A DNA stretch of 64,000 nt from contig NZ_ATJV01000048.1 of the NCBI RefSeq assembly GCF_000443165.1, forward strand, positions 248,001 to 312,000, written 5' to 3'. A program made the translations under genes and the position numbers. The DNA is from Thauera terpenica 58Eu (GTDB lineage Bacteria; Pseudomonadota; Gammaproteobacteria; Burkholderiales; Rhodocyclaceae). Below, piece by piece: positions 53,590 through 61,617 of this stretch. Position 1 is the first letter of the stretch, and each line of letters starts with the position of its first letter. The notes below the pieces were generated by a model. It was not told the origin of the DNA and made no database searches. It saw only the letters and a program-made list of their open reading frames with translations.

Positions 53590-53627
53590 TGGCTACATGG
53601 TGGCTACATGGAATCGCCGTGTAGCCA
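53590..53627. promoter_or_regulatory. TGGCTACA direct and inverted repeats before the integrase
   Basis: TGGCTACA occurs at 53590-53597 and 53601-53608 and inverted as TGTAGCCA at 53620-53627, ending 22 bases before the integrase ATG. These may be binding sites for the integrase arm domain or an excisionase that also represses the gene. Confidence 0.5.
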
Positions 53628-53648
53628 ACCCAAGCTGGAGCCGACACC

Positions 53649-55037
53649 ATGCAACGCGAGCGACTGACCCCTGACCGCATCCGCCGCTTCACCATCCCGA
53701 CCGACAAGACCCAAGCCTTCCTGTGGGACACTGAAGCGCCCCGCCTTGCCGTGCGCGCGACCGCTGGCGCGAAGGCGTACATCTTCGAGTCCAAGCTGAA
53801 CCGCCGCACCCTGCGCGTGACCATCGGGGATGTGCGCGCCTGGAACCTTGATGACGCCCGCGCCGAGGCTCGCCGCCTGCAAACACTTGTCGACCAGGGC
53901 ATCGACCCCCGCGAACAGAAAGCCGAGCGCATCGCCGCATCCGAAGCCAAGCGCGAGGAAGCCCGCCGCATCGAAGCGCCCGCCCTGGACGCCTGGAACG
54001 CCTACATCGAGGCCCGCGCCGCCCGGTGGAGTCCGCGCACCCTGCTGGAGCATCAGCGCGCCATCGCCCCCGGCGGAAAGCCCAAGACTCGAGGCCGCAA
54101 GAAAGGCGAAGGCGACACGACGCAGCCCGGCATCCTGCTGGCCCTGCTCGAGCGCCCCCTATCGGAGATTGACGCCGCCGCCGTTCGCGCCATCCTGAGG
54201 GACGAAAGCGAGCGCCGGGCGACCATGGCCCGCAACGCCTTCGCCTACCTGCGCGCCTTCCTGAACTGGTGCGCCGACCGCCCCGAGTACCAGGGGCAGA
54301 TTCACGCCGACGCCTGCGCCGGCCGCATCGCCCGCGACGAACTGCCCAAGCGCCAAGCGAAGGACGACTGTTTGCAGCGCGAGATGCTGCGCCCGTGGTT
54401 CGAGCAGGTGCGCGCCATCACCAATCCGGTGCAGTCCGCTTACCTGCAAGTGGCCCTGCTGACCGGAGCCCGCCGGGAAGAAGTGGCCGGCCTGCGGTGG
54501 GAGGACGTGGATTTCAAGTGGAAGGCCCTGACCATCCGGGACAAGGTGGAAGGAGAGCGCACCATCCCGTTGACGCCCTATGTAGCCGGCCTGCTGCACG
54601 ACCTGAAGCGCCGCAACGACACGCCGCCGCCCGAGTACCGCATCCTGCACGGCAAGCGCATCAAGAACGACCTCGAAGCTTGGGAGCCTTCGCCGTGGGT
54701 ATTCAGCAGCCCGAGCGCCGCATCCGGCCGCCTGCAAGAACCGCGCATCGCGCACAAGCGTGCCATCACCGCCGCCGGCCTGCCGGATGACCTGACGATT
54801 CACGGCCTGCGCCGGAGCTTCGGCACCTTGGCCGAGTGGTGCGAAGTGCCCGCCGGAGTGGTGGCGCAGATTCAGGGGCACGCACCGAGCGCCATTGCTG
54901 AAAAGCACTACCGCCGCCGCCCCCTCGACCTGCTGCGCATGTGGCACGAGCGCATCGAGGCGTGGATTCTGGCCGAGGCCGGCATCGAGCCGCCGACCGA
55001 GCAAGAGGCCGCCCCCGCCCTGCGCGCGGTGGCCTGA
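53649..55037 (+). CDS. Tyrosine-type site-specific integrase
   Basis: The 462-residue protein has an N-terminal DUF4102-like arm domain (LTPDRIRRFTIPTDKTQAFLWDTEAPRLAVRATAGAKAYIFE), a core-binding domain, and a catalytic domain with Arg in GARREEVAGLRWEDV (about 275), HGLRR (His 385, Arg 388), GHAPSAIAEKHY with His and the nucleophile Tyr 421. It is of the P4-like group that inserts into tRNA 3' ends, which fits the adjacent tRNA-Thr fragment. It is transcribed away from the att site. Confidence 0.92.
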   Translation: MQRERLTPDRIRRFTIPTDKTQAFLWDTEAPRLAVRATAGAKAYIFESKLNRRTLRVTIGDVRAWNLDDARAEARRLQTLVDQGIDPREQKAERIAASEAKREEARRIEAPALDAWNAYIEARAARWSPRTLLEHQRAIAPGGKPKTRGRKKGEGDTTQPGILLALLERPLSEIDAAAVRAILRDESERRATMARNAFAYLRAFLNWCADRPEYQGQIHADACAGRIARDELPKRQAKDDCLQREMLRPWFEQVRAITNPVQSAYLQVALLTGARREEVAGLRWEDVDFKWKALTIRDKVEGERTIPLTPYVAGLLHDLKRRNDTPPPEYRILHGKRIKNDLEAWEPSPWVFSSPSAASGRLQEPRIAHKRAITAAGLPDDLTIHGLRRSFGTLAEWCEVPAGVVAQIQGHAPSAIAEKHYRRRPLDLLRMWHERIEAWILAEAGIEPPTEQEAAPALRAVA

Positions 55038-55136
55038 CCGAGCAATGCCGCCCCTACCTCGACGGAGGGAAAAGCCGGACACCTTCACCCGGCTGGCGCG
55101 GCACCCAAACGAAGGAGCGTATCGAAGGAGCACGCA

Positions 55137-55829
55137 ATGCACGACGACGACATTCCGACCGCCGAGGCCGCCGAGTTCGCGAGGGCGTTTGATTTGTATG
55201 TGAAGCTCGACGAGGTGAAAGCGACCGCCGGGCGCCTGCGAGCCGCCGCAGACCGCACGACCGGCTTGGAGTTCGAGGCCAACATCCGGCAGGCCAAAGA
55301 GGCCGAGGTGGAGGTGGCACGCGTTGAAGCCGCATTGCGTGGTGAGGAACTGACCGAAGCGATTCCGAGCGCCGCCGGCTTGCCGGGTGGGCTGCGCGAA
55401 GGCGACGTGGCCCGGGAGCAGCCGATACCGGAGTCACAAACCGACGAAGGGCACCGCAAGCGCCGCATCGAGCTTATCGAGGAGGGGGAACGTGCCCGCC
55501 TCCGCGTGCGCGATGAATGGCAGCGGGAACGGCAGGGAACGGTGGGCGAGGCGGACCAGGACAGCCGGCCCGAGCTGACCCCCATGAAGCGCAAGGCCAT
55601 CATCGAGCGCCTGGGGCGCAGATACCCCGCGTTGGCGTCTGCCGTGGACCGGCCCGAAGAGTGGGCGAAGGCATGCCGCGTGCCGAAGGAAGCAAGCCCT
55701 GACGGCAAGCAAGGCTGGTACTACCTGGAGCGCATCGAGGCCGAATGCCGCACCCGGTATGGCGGAGCCGCGCCAACGCCCGCCGCCGACCTGAGCCTCG
55801 CCGGGCAATTGCACGACATCAACCGGTAA
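55137..55829 (+). CDS. Uncharacterised element protein
   Basis: The 230-residue protein is highly charged and mostly helical by look (LYVKLDEVKATAGRLRAAADRTTGLEFEANIRQAKEAEVEVARVEAAL), with an Arg-rich centre and a short C-terminal domain (MKRKAIIERLGRRYPALASAVDRPEEWAKACRVPKEASPDGKQGWYYLERIEAECRTRYG). That last part resembles small DNA-binding or regulatory segments in phages, but I cannot name it. The ATG has GAAGGAG upstream. It lies 100 bases after the integrase. Confidence 0.65.
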   Translation: MHDDDIPTAEAAEFARAFDLYVKLDEVKATAGRLRAAADRTTGLEFEANIRQAKEAEVEVARVEAALRGEELTEAIPSAAGLPGGLREGDVAREQPIPESQTDEGHRKRRIELIEEGERARLRVRDEWQRERQGTVGEADQDSRPELTPMKRKAIIERLGRRYPALASAVDRPEEWAKACRVPKEASPDGKQGWYYLERIEAECRTRYGGAAPTPAADLSLAGQLHDINR

Positions 55830-55830
55830 A

Positions 55831-55886
55831 CCCCCAATTCCCCCAGAAATCCCCCGGAAATTCCCCGGATTTTCCCGCTTTTCCCC
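55831..55886 (-). repeat. Six phased G tracts (minus strand): G-quadruplex-forming candidate
   Basis: C tracts begin at 55831, 55840, 55851, 55863, 55874 and 55883, so spacings are 9-12 bases, close to one helical turn. On the minus strand this gives six runs of 3-5 G with loops of 4-7 bases, which meets the usual G-quadruplex rule. It lies in the 113-base gap before the small HTH gene and replication block. Confidence 0.6.
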
Positions 55887-55942
55887 ATCTCGTTGAACTG
55901 CATCCCATGCCGCGCAAGCGGAGTGATTGAGGTTCAACGAAA

Positions 55943-56137
55943 ATGCAATCCAACACCCAGACCAAATACAGCACCGAGCAGGCCGCCGCCGCGCTGGGTA
56001 TTCGCCCGCAAACGCTGCGCGCCGCCCTTTGCCGCGATGGGCATTACTTCGGCATCCGCCCGGTAAAGCTGCCGAATCGCATGCTGCGCTGGCCCGGCGA
56101 GGCCATCGACCGCCTACTGACCGGCGAGGTGGCCTAA
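55943..56137 (+). CDS. Small helix-turn-helix (AlpA/excisionase-like) protein
   Basis: The 64-residue protein contains YSTEQAAAALGIRPQTLRAALCRDGHYFGIRPVKLPNRMLRWPGEAIDRLL, a MerR/AlpA-style winged helix that reads like those in phage excisionases and regulators. It may control integrase expression or direct excision. The next gene starts right after its stop. Confidence 0.7.
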   Translation: MQSNTQTKYSTEQAAAALGIRPQTLRAALCRDGHYFGIRPVKLPNRMLRWPGEAIDRLLTGEVA

Positions 56138-56323
56138 ATGGACATCACGCTCTATAGCCACATCGACGGCGACGGCTGCATCGAATACGAGCGCGGCACT
56201 ATCCTCGTAACGAACGAGGTTGATGTGACCGCCGCGAAGGTTGTCATCGGCACCGCCGGACTTCGCAGCCTGGGCAAGAAATTGGTCGCTCTTGCGGATC
56301 TGTTGGAAGGGGGCGCGCAATGA
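56138..56323 (+). CDS. Small uncharacterised element protein
   Basis: The 61-residue protein (MDITLYSHIDGDGCIEYERG... GLRSLGKKLVALADLLEGGAQ) starts at the base after the previous stop and overlaps the next start (ATGA). The tight packing supports expression. No family recognised. Confidence 0.55.
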   Translation: MDITLYSHIDGDGCIEYERGTILVTNEVDVTAAKVVIGTAGLRSLGKKLVALADLLEGGAQ

Positions 56324-56712
56324 AAAACGCCCCCGACCGCAAAGCAGCCGAGAGCGCCATTGAGCAGCGCGGATTCTACACCGACAACCCCCGCCACCAG
56401 CGTGCTCTAGCCCTGCTGCTTCAACGCCCCGCCCGACGCGAGGAAATCGACCGCGCCGCTGGATGTAGCAATGCGCCCGACTTGATTGGCGAGCTTCGTC
56501 GGCGTGGCCTGGAACTTCCCTGTGAGCGCGTGGAAGCACTGGACCGCGACGGTCGCCCTTGTCGTCCTGGCGTGTATCACGCCACCGCGGCCGACCGCCG
56601 CAAGGTGTCTGCATGGTTGCGCCACCGTGGTGCTGGCTTCATCGCGCCTGAGCTGTTGGGCTGGGTCGCCCTGGCTGCGGTCGTCGGCCTGATGCTTGCG
56701 GGAGGTGTCTGA
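56320..56712 (+). CDS. Small element protein with winged-helix part and C-terminal membrane helix
   Basis: The 130-residue protein has a helix-turn-helix-like stretch (RALALLLQRPARREEIDRAAGCSNAPDLIGELRRRGLELPCERVEALDRDGRPCRPGVYHATAADRRKV) similar to phage proteins that process ORF-adjacent regulation, then a single hydrophobic helix (LLGWVALAAVVGLMLAGGV) at the very end. It overlaps both neighbours by 1-4 bases. Role unknown. Confidence 0.6.
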   Translation: MKNAPDRKAAESAIEQRGFYTDNPRHQRALALLLQRPARREEIDRAAGCSNAPDLIGELRRRGLELPCERVEALDRDGRPCRPGVYHATAADRRKVSAWLRHRGAGFIAPELLGWVALAAVVGLMLAGGV

Positions 56713-57293
56713 TGCGCCGCTACGCGCCCCGCACGCCCTACCGATTCACTATCGAGCTTCCCGCGCACATCGCGGACACGGTGCACCTGAGCGCCGAGGA
56801 ACACGGCTGCTACATGCGCCTGCTGTTCAGCTACTGGCGCTCCGGCCCACCGAAAGACGATGACCGCGTGCTGGCCCGCATCGTCGGCTCGTCGGTCGAA
56901 GAGTGGGCTGAGGTCCGGCCGATGGTGGAGCCGTTTTTCGAGGTCTTGCATGGGCAGTGGCTGCACTGGCGGACCGATGACGAGTTGCAGGCCGCCTATG
57001 AGTCCATCGAGAAGTCATCGCGCGCCGGCAAGGCCGCTGCAAAAGCCCGGTGGGACAAGGAGAAAGGCCGCACCGCCGACAATGACAAATGCGAAGCCGA
57101 TGCGGTCGCAATGCGGTCGCAGTGCGGTCGCAATACGAATCGCAGTTCCAATAGAAATATAGCGAGCGAGCACCAAGCGAAGGAGCCAACCCCAACCCAA
57201 ACCCCCCGAGCCAAGGCGAAGCAGCCTTTGGGCGACTTCGATGAGGACGTGGCCCTTGCAGAGCGCGACCTGGGCATCGGGAGGCCGGCATGA
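56712..57293 (+). CDS. DUF1376 (YdaU-like) phage replication-associated protein
   Basis: The 193-residue protein has the DUF1376 pattern: FTIELPAHIADTVHLSAEEHGCYMRLLFSYWRSGPPKDDDRVLARIVG... WAEVRPMVEPFFE... WLHWRTDDELQAAYE, then a basic linker (SSRAGKAAAKARWDKEK) and a variable tail. The family is found in prophages beside replication genes. Its ATG overlaps the previous stop, and its end overlaps the helicase start. Confidence 0.8.
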   Translation: MRRYAPRTPYRFTIELPAHIADTVHLSAEEHGCYMRLLFSYWRSGPPKDDDRVLARIVGSSVEEWAEVRPMVEPFFEVLHGQWLHWRTDDELQAAYESIEKSSRAGKAAAKARWDKEKGRTADNDKCEADAVAMRSQCGRNTNRSSNRNIASEHQAKEPTPTQTPRAKAKQPLGDFDEDVALAERDLGIGRPA

Positions 57294-58843
57294 CGACGAA
57301 TCATTCCGCCCTGGCTGGGGAAATCATCAGCCTGCGCCCGTACCAGTCGAATGTCGTCGACGCCACCCGCGCCGCCCTGCGCGCCGGTAAGCGCCGCGTG
57401 CTGACCTACCTGCCCACAGGGGGGGGCAAGACCCGCGTGGCGACCGCCATCACGCAAATGACGCTCGCCAAGTCATCCGGCCGCGTCATCGTCCTGGCGA
57501 ATCGCAAGCAACTCGTCCACCAGTTCGCCGCCGCCTTGCGCGCTGCTGGTCTTGATGTGGGCATCGCCCAAGGCGAGAACACAGCCGGCCTGCATCATCG
57601 CGTGGTCGTGTGCAGCATCGACACCATTCACGCCCGGAACTACACGTTCGACGACGTGGCGCTGTTCATCATCGACGAGGCGCACGCGGTCGCCGGCAGC
57701 GAGAAGTACCGCCGCCTGCTGTTCCGCTTCAACAAGGTTCCGGTTATCGGACTGAGCGCGACGCCGTTTGCCCGTGGTCTGGGCAAGCACTACGACGAGC
57801 TGCATGGTGCGCTGTTCGAGGAACTTGTCGTCGGTGCAACGGTGCAGCAGTTGGTCGACGACGGGTTCCTGACGGACCTGGAAATCTACGCGCCCAGCAA
57901 GCCCGACATGGCGGGCGCGAAGCTGACCCGCACGCCCGAGGGGGAACAGGACTACCGGCAAGCCGACATCGACGAGGCCACCGACCGGCCCGAGCTGGTG
58001 GGCGACATCATCCGGCACTGGCTGAAGCTGGCAGCAGGCCGCAAGACCATCGTATTCGCGTCGAGCATCGCGCACAGCAAGCACATCGTCGGGCAGTTCC
58101 AGGCCGCCGGGGTGACGGCCGAGCACCTTGACTGCTACATGGACGACGACACCCGCGCCGACATTCTCGGGAAGTTCGAGCGTGGCGACTTCACGGTGCT
58201 GTCGAACGTGGCGCTGCTGTCCGAGGGCTTCGACCTGCCGAACACTTTCTGCATGATTCTGGCGAGGCCCACAAGGTCGCTGACGAGGTTCCTGCAAATG
58301 GTGGGCAGGATCTTGAGGCCGGCCCCCGGCAAGACTCACGCCCTGCTGCTGGACCACTCGGGCAGTGTGCAGCGCATCGGCCATCCGTTCGATGACTTGC
58401 CGCTGGATCTGGACGACGGCAGCCCGAACAAGTCAGGCTGCCAAGAGCGCGAGAAGCCCGAGCCCAAGCCCTGCCCGAGCTGCAAGTTCGTCAAGCCGGC
58501 CGGCACCCGCAAGTGTCCGAAATGCAGCTTCGAGCCCGAGCGCCAGAACGACATCGAGGTCATCGACGGTGAGCTGGAGCGATTCGACCGCAAGGCCAAG
58601 AAGCCGGCGACGCCCGACCGCAAGCAGCACGTCTATTCGCAGTTGCTTCAGGTCGCGCGCAACAAGGGCTATTCACCCGGTTGGGTGGCGCACAAGTACC
58701 GCGCCATGTTCGACGTGTGGCCGCGCAACATGCGTGACGTGACGGCCACACCGACCGGCGAACTGCTGTCCTGGCTGAAGTCGCAAGAGATTCGCTTCGC
58801 CAAAGGCCGCGAGAAGCATCAGGAGGGCCGTAGCCATGTCTGA
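57290..58843 (+). CDS. DEAD/DEAH-box (superfamily 2) helicase
   Basis: The 517-residue protein has Walker A PTGGGKT (about 41-47), DEAH (about 129-132), SATPFARG, and the C-terminal helicase motifs TVLSNVALLSEGFDLPN and RFLQMVGRILRPAPGKTHALLLDH. A C-terminal zinc ribbon (CPSCKFVKPAGTRKCPKCSF) follows at about residue 400. Phage helicases of this type unwind DNA for element replication. It overlaps the downstream primase gene by 8 bases. Confidence 0.9.
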   Translation: MTTNHSALAGEIISLRPYQSNVVDATRAALRAGKRRVLTYLPTGGGKTRVATAITQMTLAKSSGRVIVLANRKQLVHQFAAALRAAGLDVGIAQGENTAGLHHRVVVCSIDTIHARNYTFDDVALFIIDEAHAVAGSEKYRRLLFRFNKVPVIGLSATPFARGLGKHYDELHGALFEELVVGATVQQLVDDGFLTDLEIYAPSKPDMAGAKLTRTPEGEQDYRQADIDEATDRPELVGDIIRHWLKLAAGRKTIVFASSIAHSKHIVGQFQAAGVTAEHLDCYMDDDTRADILGKFERGDFTVLSNVALLSEGFDLPNTFCMILARPTRSLTRFLQMVGRILRPAPGKTHALLLDHSGSVQRIGHPFDDLPLDLDDGSPNKSGCQEREKPEPKPCPSCKFVKPAGTRKCPKCSFEPERQNDIEVIDGELERFDRKAKKPATPDRKQHVYSQLLQVARNKGYSPGWVAHKYRAMFDVWPRNMRDVTATPTGELLSWLKSQEIRFAKGREKHQEGRSHV

Positions 58844-59771
58844 TCGCCTGGATGTTCGCCACATCGCACAAGGCCGCTGGCGGTCGATTCTGACGGTCCT
58901 AGGCATGGATGAGCGCGCCCTGTCCGGCAAGCACGGCCCCTGTCCGATGTGCGGAGGCCGCGACCGCTTCCGGTTCGATGACAAGGACGGACGCGGGACC
59001 TACTTCTGTTCCGGCTGTGGCGCAGGCGACGGTGTGCAGCTGGCAATGGGCATCACCGGCCTGTCGTTCCGCGATGTGGCCGCCGAGGTCGAGCGCATTG
59101 CCGGCAAGATCAAGCCGACCGCCACCAGGACCGAGCGCACCGACGACGACAAGCTGCATGCATTGCGCCGCGCCTTCAAGGAGTCCAGGCCGATTCAGCG
59201 CGAGGACGAGGCATATCGCTACTTGGCTGGGCGAGGGCTGCGCCTGCACGACCTGCCCGAGAGCATCCGCACGCACCCCGGCATGGCGTACCTGGACGAC
59301 GGCAAGATGCTGGGCACGCTCCCGGCGATGCTGGCGACCGTGACCGATGCGACAGGCCGCGCGGTATCGATGCACAGGACCTATGTCGAGGACGGTCAAA
59401 AGGCGGCTGTACCAGCCCCGAGAAAGATGATGCAGGGATTGCCCCTTGCTGGCGCTGCAATTCGCCTGACGCCGGTTTCGAGAAGCCTGGGGATGGCCGA
59501 GGGCATCGAGACCGCCCTTGCCGCCGCCGAGCTGTTCGAGGTGCCGACCTGGAGTTGCATCAGCACCAGTGGGATCGAGTCATTCGAGCCGCCGGCCGGC
59601 GTGGGGCACGTCATCATCTTCGCGGACAACGACGCCAACTTCGCCGGGCAGGCCGCAGCCTACCGAGCAGCGCACCGGCTGGCGCTGCGCAGCATTGAGG
59701 CTGAAGTCGTGATCCCTCCCCAAGTTGGGGACTGGCTCGATGAACTGAATCGACGGCGACCGCCGACTTGA
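58836..59771 (+). CDS. Zinc-finger/Toprim primase-like protein
   Basis: The 311-residue protein has a P4-alpha/DnaG-type zinc ribbon (Cys 36, 39, 58 and 61, CPMCGG... CSGCG) and a Toprim domain (LGMAEGIETALAAAELFEVPTWSCIST; GVGHVIIFADNDANFAGQAAAYRAAHRL). It lacks the full P4 helicase half, so it probably primes replication with the helicase next door. A terminator follows. Confidence 0.88.
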   Translation: MSDRLDVRHIAQGRWRSILTVLGMDERALSGKHGPCPMCGGRDRFRFDDKDGRGTYFCSGCGAGDGVQLAMGITGLSFRDVAAEVERIAGKIKPTATRTERTDDDKLHALRRAFKESRPIQREDEAYRYLAGRGLRLHDLPESIRTHPGMAYLDDGKMLGTLPAMLATVTDATGRAVSMHRTYVEDGQKAAVPAPRKMMQGLPLAGAAIRLTPVSRSLGMAEGIETALAAAELFEVPTWSCISTSGIESFEPPAGVGHVIIFADNDANFAGQAAAYRAAHRLALRSIEAEVVIPPQVGDWLDELNRRRPPT

Positions 59772-59780
59772 CCGCCACCC

Positions 59781-59804
59781 ACCCGGCCCCGAGCCGGGTT
59801 TCTT
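59781..59804 (+). terminator. Terminator of the replication operon
   Basis: ACCCGGC (59781-59787) pairs with GCCGGGT (59793-59799), followed by a TTTCTT tract, 10 bases after the primase stop. Confidence 0.65.
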
Positions 59805-59899
59805 ACGAACGACGTTACGAGCGACGCAATGCGTAATCGGCGCTCCACCTCAACGAAATGTCCGCATCAAGCATCTCTGATCATGACTTAAGCCTCACC

Positions 59900-60115
59900 T
59901 TAAGCGAGCGCGGCCAAGGTGATAACGCCCAAGGTAAGTGCGACATTTCCTTTGAGCTTTCCAGCATTGCGTTCCCGGTCCGCGAAATCGGCAGCATCGC
60001 CTGATAGCCCTCGGTGTAGGGCACTCATGTAATGGCTATCAGCCTTGGCCCGCACCCAAAAGCCTGAGGCGATGAGGGCGCCACCGATGAACGCAACGAG
60101 AATATCTTCATTCAT
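59900..60115 (-). CDS. Small membrane protein
   Basis: The 71-residue protein has one hydrophobic helix at the start (ILVAFIGGALIASGFWV) and another at the end (VALTLGVITLAALA), with a charged middle. It lies 9 bases after the lipoprotein stop on the same strand. No family recognised. Confidence 0.55.
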   Translation of the reverse strand: MNEDILVAFIGGALIASGFWVRAKADSHYMSALHRGLSGDAADFADRERNAGKLKGNVALTLGVITLAALA

Positions 60116-60124
60116 TTCGCGATG

Positions 60125-60499
60125 TCAGTATTGCGTGCACTGCACGTCATCACCGAGTCGAGTGCAGTGAGTGCGCTTCGGGGGTGGTGGGGGCTGTATT
60201 ACCGGTGCTTGGCGCTGACTGTTCGTCATCATGGACATGCCTGCGTTGAACTGGGCCTGCTTTCGGGTTTCCGCGGCGGCGATATGCGGCCCGCAGTCTA
60301 TGCCTCGGCGCGCAATTTCCTCGTCCATCATTCGGTTCGAATACATCGAAGCAGATGCGCGGCAGAGGTTGTAGTTGCTCTGCTGTGTAAGTTCATCTGC
60401 ACTCGCAAAGCCTAGCCTAGCCGGTGACCCTGCGCAGCCCACAAGCAGCAGGCTCGCCAAGCAGGCGCTTACTGAGATCACCGTACGCTGCGGAGACAT
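60125..60499 (-). CDS. Small lipoprotein
   Basis: The 124-residue protein has a short signal peptide with the lipobox LLVGC, so lipid attachment at that Cys is likely. The mature part has three further cysteine-containing regions (NLCRASASMYSNRMMDEEIARRGIDCGPHI; HCTRLGDDVQCTQY) and a proline run. It may be a surface-exclusion, lysis-like or moron protein of the element. It is divergent from the repressor gene across a region with a three-half-site operator. Confidence 0.7.
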   Translation of the reverse strand: MSPQRTVISVSACLASLLLVGCAGSPARLGFASADELTQQSNYNLCRASASMYSNRMMDEEIARRGIDCGPHIAAAETRKQAQFNAGMSMMTNSQRQAPVIQPPPPPKRTHCTRLGDDVQCTQY

Positions 60500-60583
60500 T
60501 TGAAACCTCTTCGTAATGAATTGATAAGACGGGGATCGAGAGCCCGCATACTTGCATCTGTGACGACCGCAACGTGATGCCGG

Positions 60584-60617
60584 GTAACTTGCTCAGAAGT
60601 TACGTTATCACGTAACT
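60584..60617. promoter_or_regulatory. Three alternating half-sites forming two overlapping palindromes
   Basis: GTAACTT (60584-60590), AAGTTAC/AGTTACG (60597-60604) and CGTAACT (60611-60617) are separated by 6 bases. The first and second form one perfect dyad, the second and third another. The site lies in the 170-base gap between the divergent lipoprotein and regulator genes and is a strong candidate operator for that regulator. Confidence 0.7.
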
Positions 60618-60669
60618 ATGCTTATGAGGTAGTCAAACTGCGATCCTGTGGCTGCACTACGTTCCTGGA

Positions 60670-61077
60670 ATGGAAAATGCGAAACGTCACTTCGCCACCC
60701 GATTGCGTGAAGCGATGCAACTGGCGGGGTATGACCCGAAGCCCGCCGTCTTGGAGCGCGAGTTCAATTTGCGCTGGCACGGAAAGCCGATGACGCTCCA
60801 CGGCGTGAGGCGCTGGCTTCTCGGCGAAGCGATCCCTGGGCAGGACAAAATCGTCACTCTGGCCGAGTGGCTCGGGGTCTCGCCTCAGAGCCTGCGGTAC
60901 GGAGGCGAGGCGGAGCGGCGCGTCGAGGAGCGAACAAGCTGGTGGGATGAAGTGTTTCGGAGCCAGGAGCGCGATGTAGTGGCTGCCTACTTGGAGCTTC
61001 CGCAGGAGCAGCGTCAGGCGCTCAGAAAAATCATCCTGGCGCTCGCAGATAGGAAGGAAGAGGAGGTTGGTGCGTAG
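60670..61077 (+). CDS. Repressor-like helix-turn-helix regulator
   Basis: The 135-residue protein has an N-terminal HTH (FATRLREAMQLAGYDPKPAVLEREFNLRWHGKPMTLHGVRRWLLGEAIPGQDKIVTLAEWLGVSPQSLRYG), similar to phage CI/Cro-type regulators, and a short C-terminal helix pair (QERDVVAAYLELPQEQRQALRKIILALAD). It lacks a peptidase domain, so it is not a self-cleaving LexA-type repressor. It probably binds the operator upstream and controls the divergent genes. Confidence 0.78.
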   Translation: MENAKRHFATRLREAMQLAGYDPKPAVLEREFNLRWHGKPMTLHGVRRWLLGEAIPGQDKIVTLAEWLGVSPQSLRYGGEAERRVEERTSWWDEVFRSQERDVVAAYLELPQEQRQALRKIILALADRKEEEVGA

Positions 61078-61377
61078 GTATCGAATCCGTTTCAGGATGC
61101 AGTTCAGCACCGGATCGCAAGGGCTTATCGTGCTCACTGAAGGGGTTTCGGCGAGTGAACGCCATAGCGGGAGCCAGGAAATCAGTCGCTATCCATCGGA
61201 TGCGCTCCTTTGCGAATCGGCGGTCAATCGGCGCTCCGGCCGGCGGCACATAGAGGCGGAATCCGCACGCCAAAGCGCACAACAAAGCGCACGTCAAAAG
61301 CCGGATTTCCGGCTATGCAGGTAAGGCATCGCGTGATCAGCGCGGGAATCCGCACGGAATCCGCGCAGGCTGAGGCC
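61078..61377. other. 300-base gap with short tandem repeats
   Basis: A possible TTG- or GTG-started frame (61067-61324) with a good ribosome-binding site runs through it, but the predicted 85 residues look unstructured and I do not call it. CAAAGCGCAC is repeated near 61270, and GGAATCCGC occurs at 61258, 61345 and 61356, the last two in tandem with an 11-base period. Confidence 0.4.
61345..61366. repeat. 11-base tandem repeat
   Basis: GGAATCCGCAC is followed directly by GGAATCCGCGC (61345-61366); a third copy lies at 61258-61268. It could be a protein-binding iteron or chance in GC-rich DNA. Confidence 0.45.
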
Positions 61378-61617
61378 CTAGTCCTCACCCGCGTAGCTGA
61401 TGGCCAAGCGCAGCCACAACTCGCTGCCACGCCTCTTTTCCTTCTCCGCGTAGAAGGGTATTGACGAGAGCCGCGCGCGCAAGCGTCGAGCTTCCGCCAC
61501 GATGGCTCGCACCCTGTCTGGCGGGAAGCCCTTGAGATACGTCACGGCGACATCATCTAGGTCGTCGCCTTGGTCCTGCATGCTTGGCTCTGTTGGATTC
61601 ATCGCGGCGTCAGTCAT
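61378..61617 (-). CDS. Small uncharacterised protein
   Basis: The 79-residue protein (MTDAAMNPTEPSMQDQGDDLDDVAVTYLKGFPPDRVRAIVAEARRLRARLSSI... LWLRLAISYAGED) starts at an ATG that overlaps the stop of the upstream gene (ATGACTGA), which supports coupled translation. It has an acidic start and a basic helix. Function unknown. Confidence 0.55.
   Translation of the reverse strand: MTDAAMNPTEPSMQDQGDDLDDVAVTYLKGFPPDRVRAIVAEARRLRARLSSIPFYAEKEKRRGSELWLRLAISYAGED

Larger units (their letters stand above)
53165..53648. other. 484-base gap holding the element boundary
   Basis: From left to right: about 220 bases with nothing recognisable, a minus-strand terminator, a tRNA-Thr 3' fragment, about 110 bases of AT-richer element sequence, then repeats just before the integrase start. 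No protein gene is seen. Confidence 0.6.

Noticed and set aside
61067-61324. An 85-residue frame with a good ribosome-binding site after the repressor
   Set aside because: It needs a TTG or GTG start, has no recognisable pattern, and runs through repeats; not firm enough to call.
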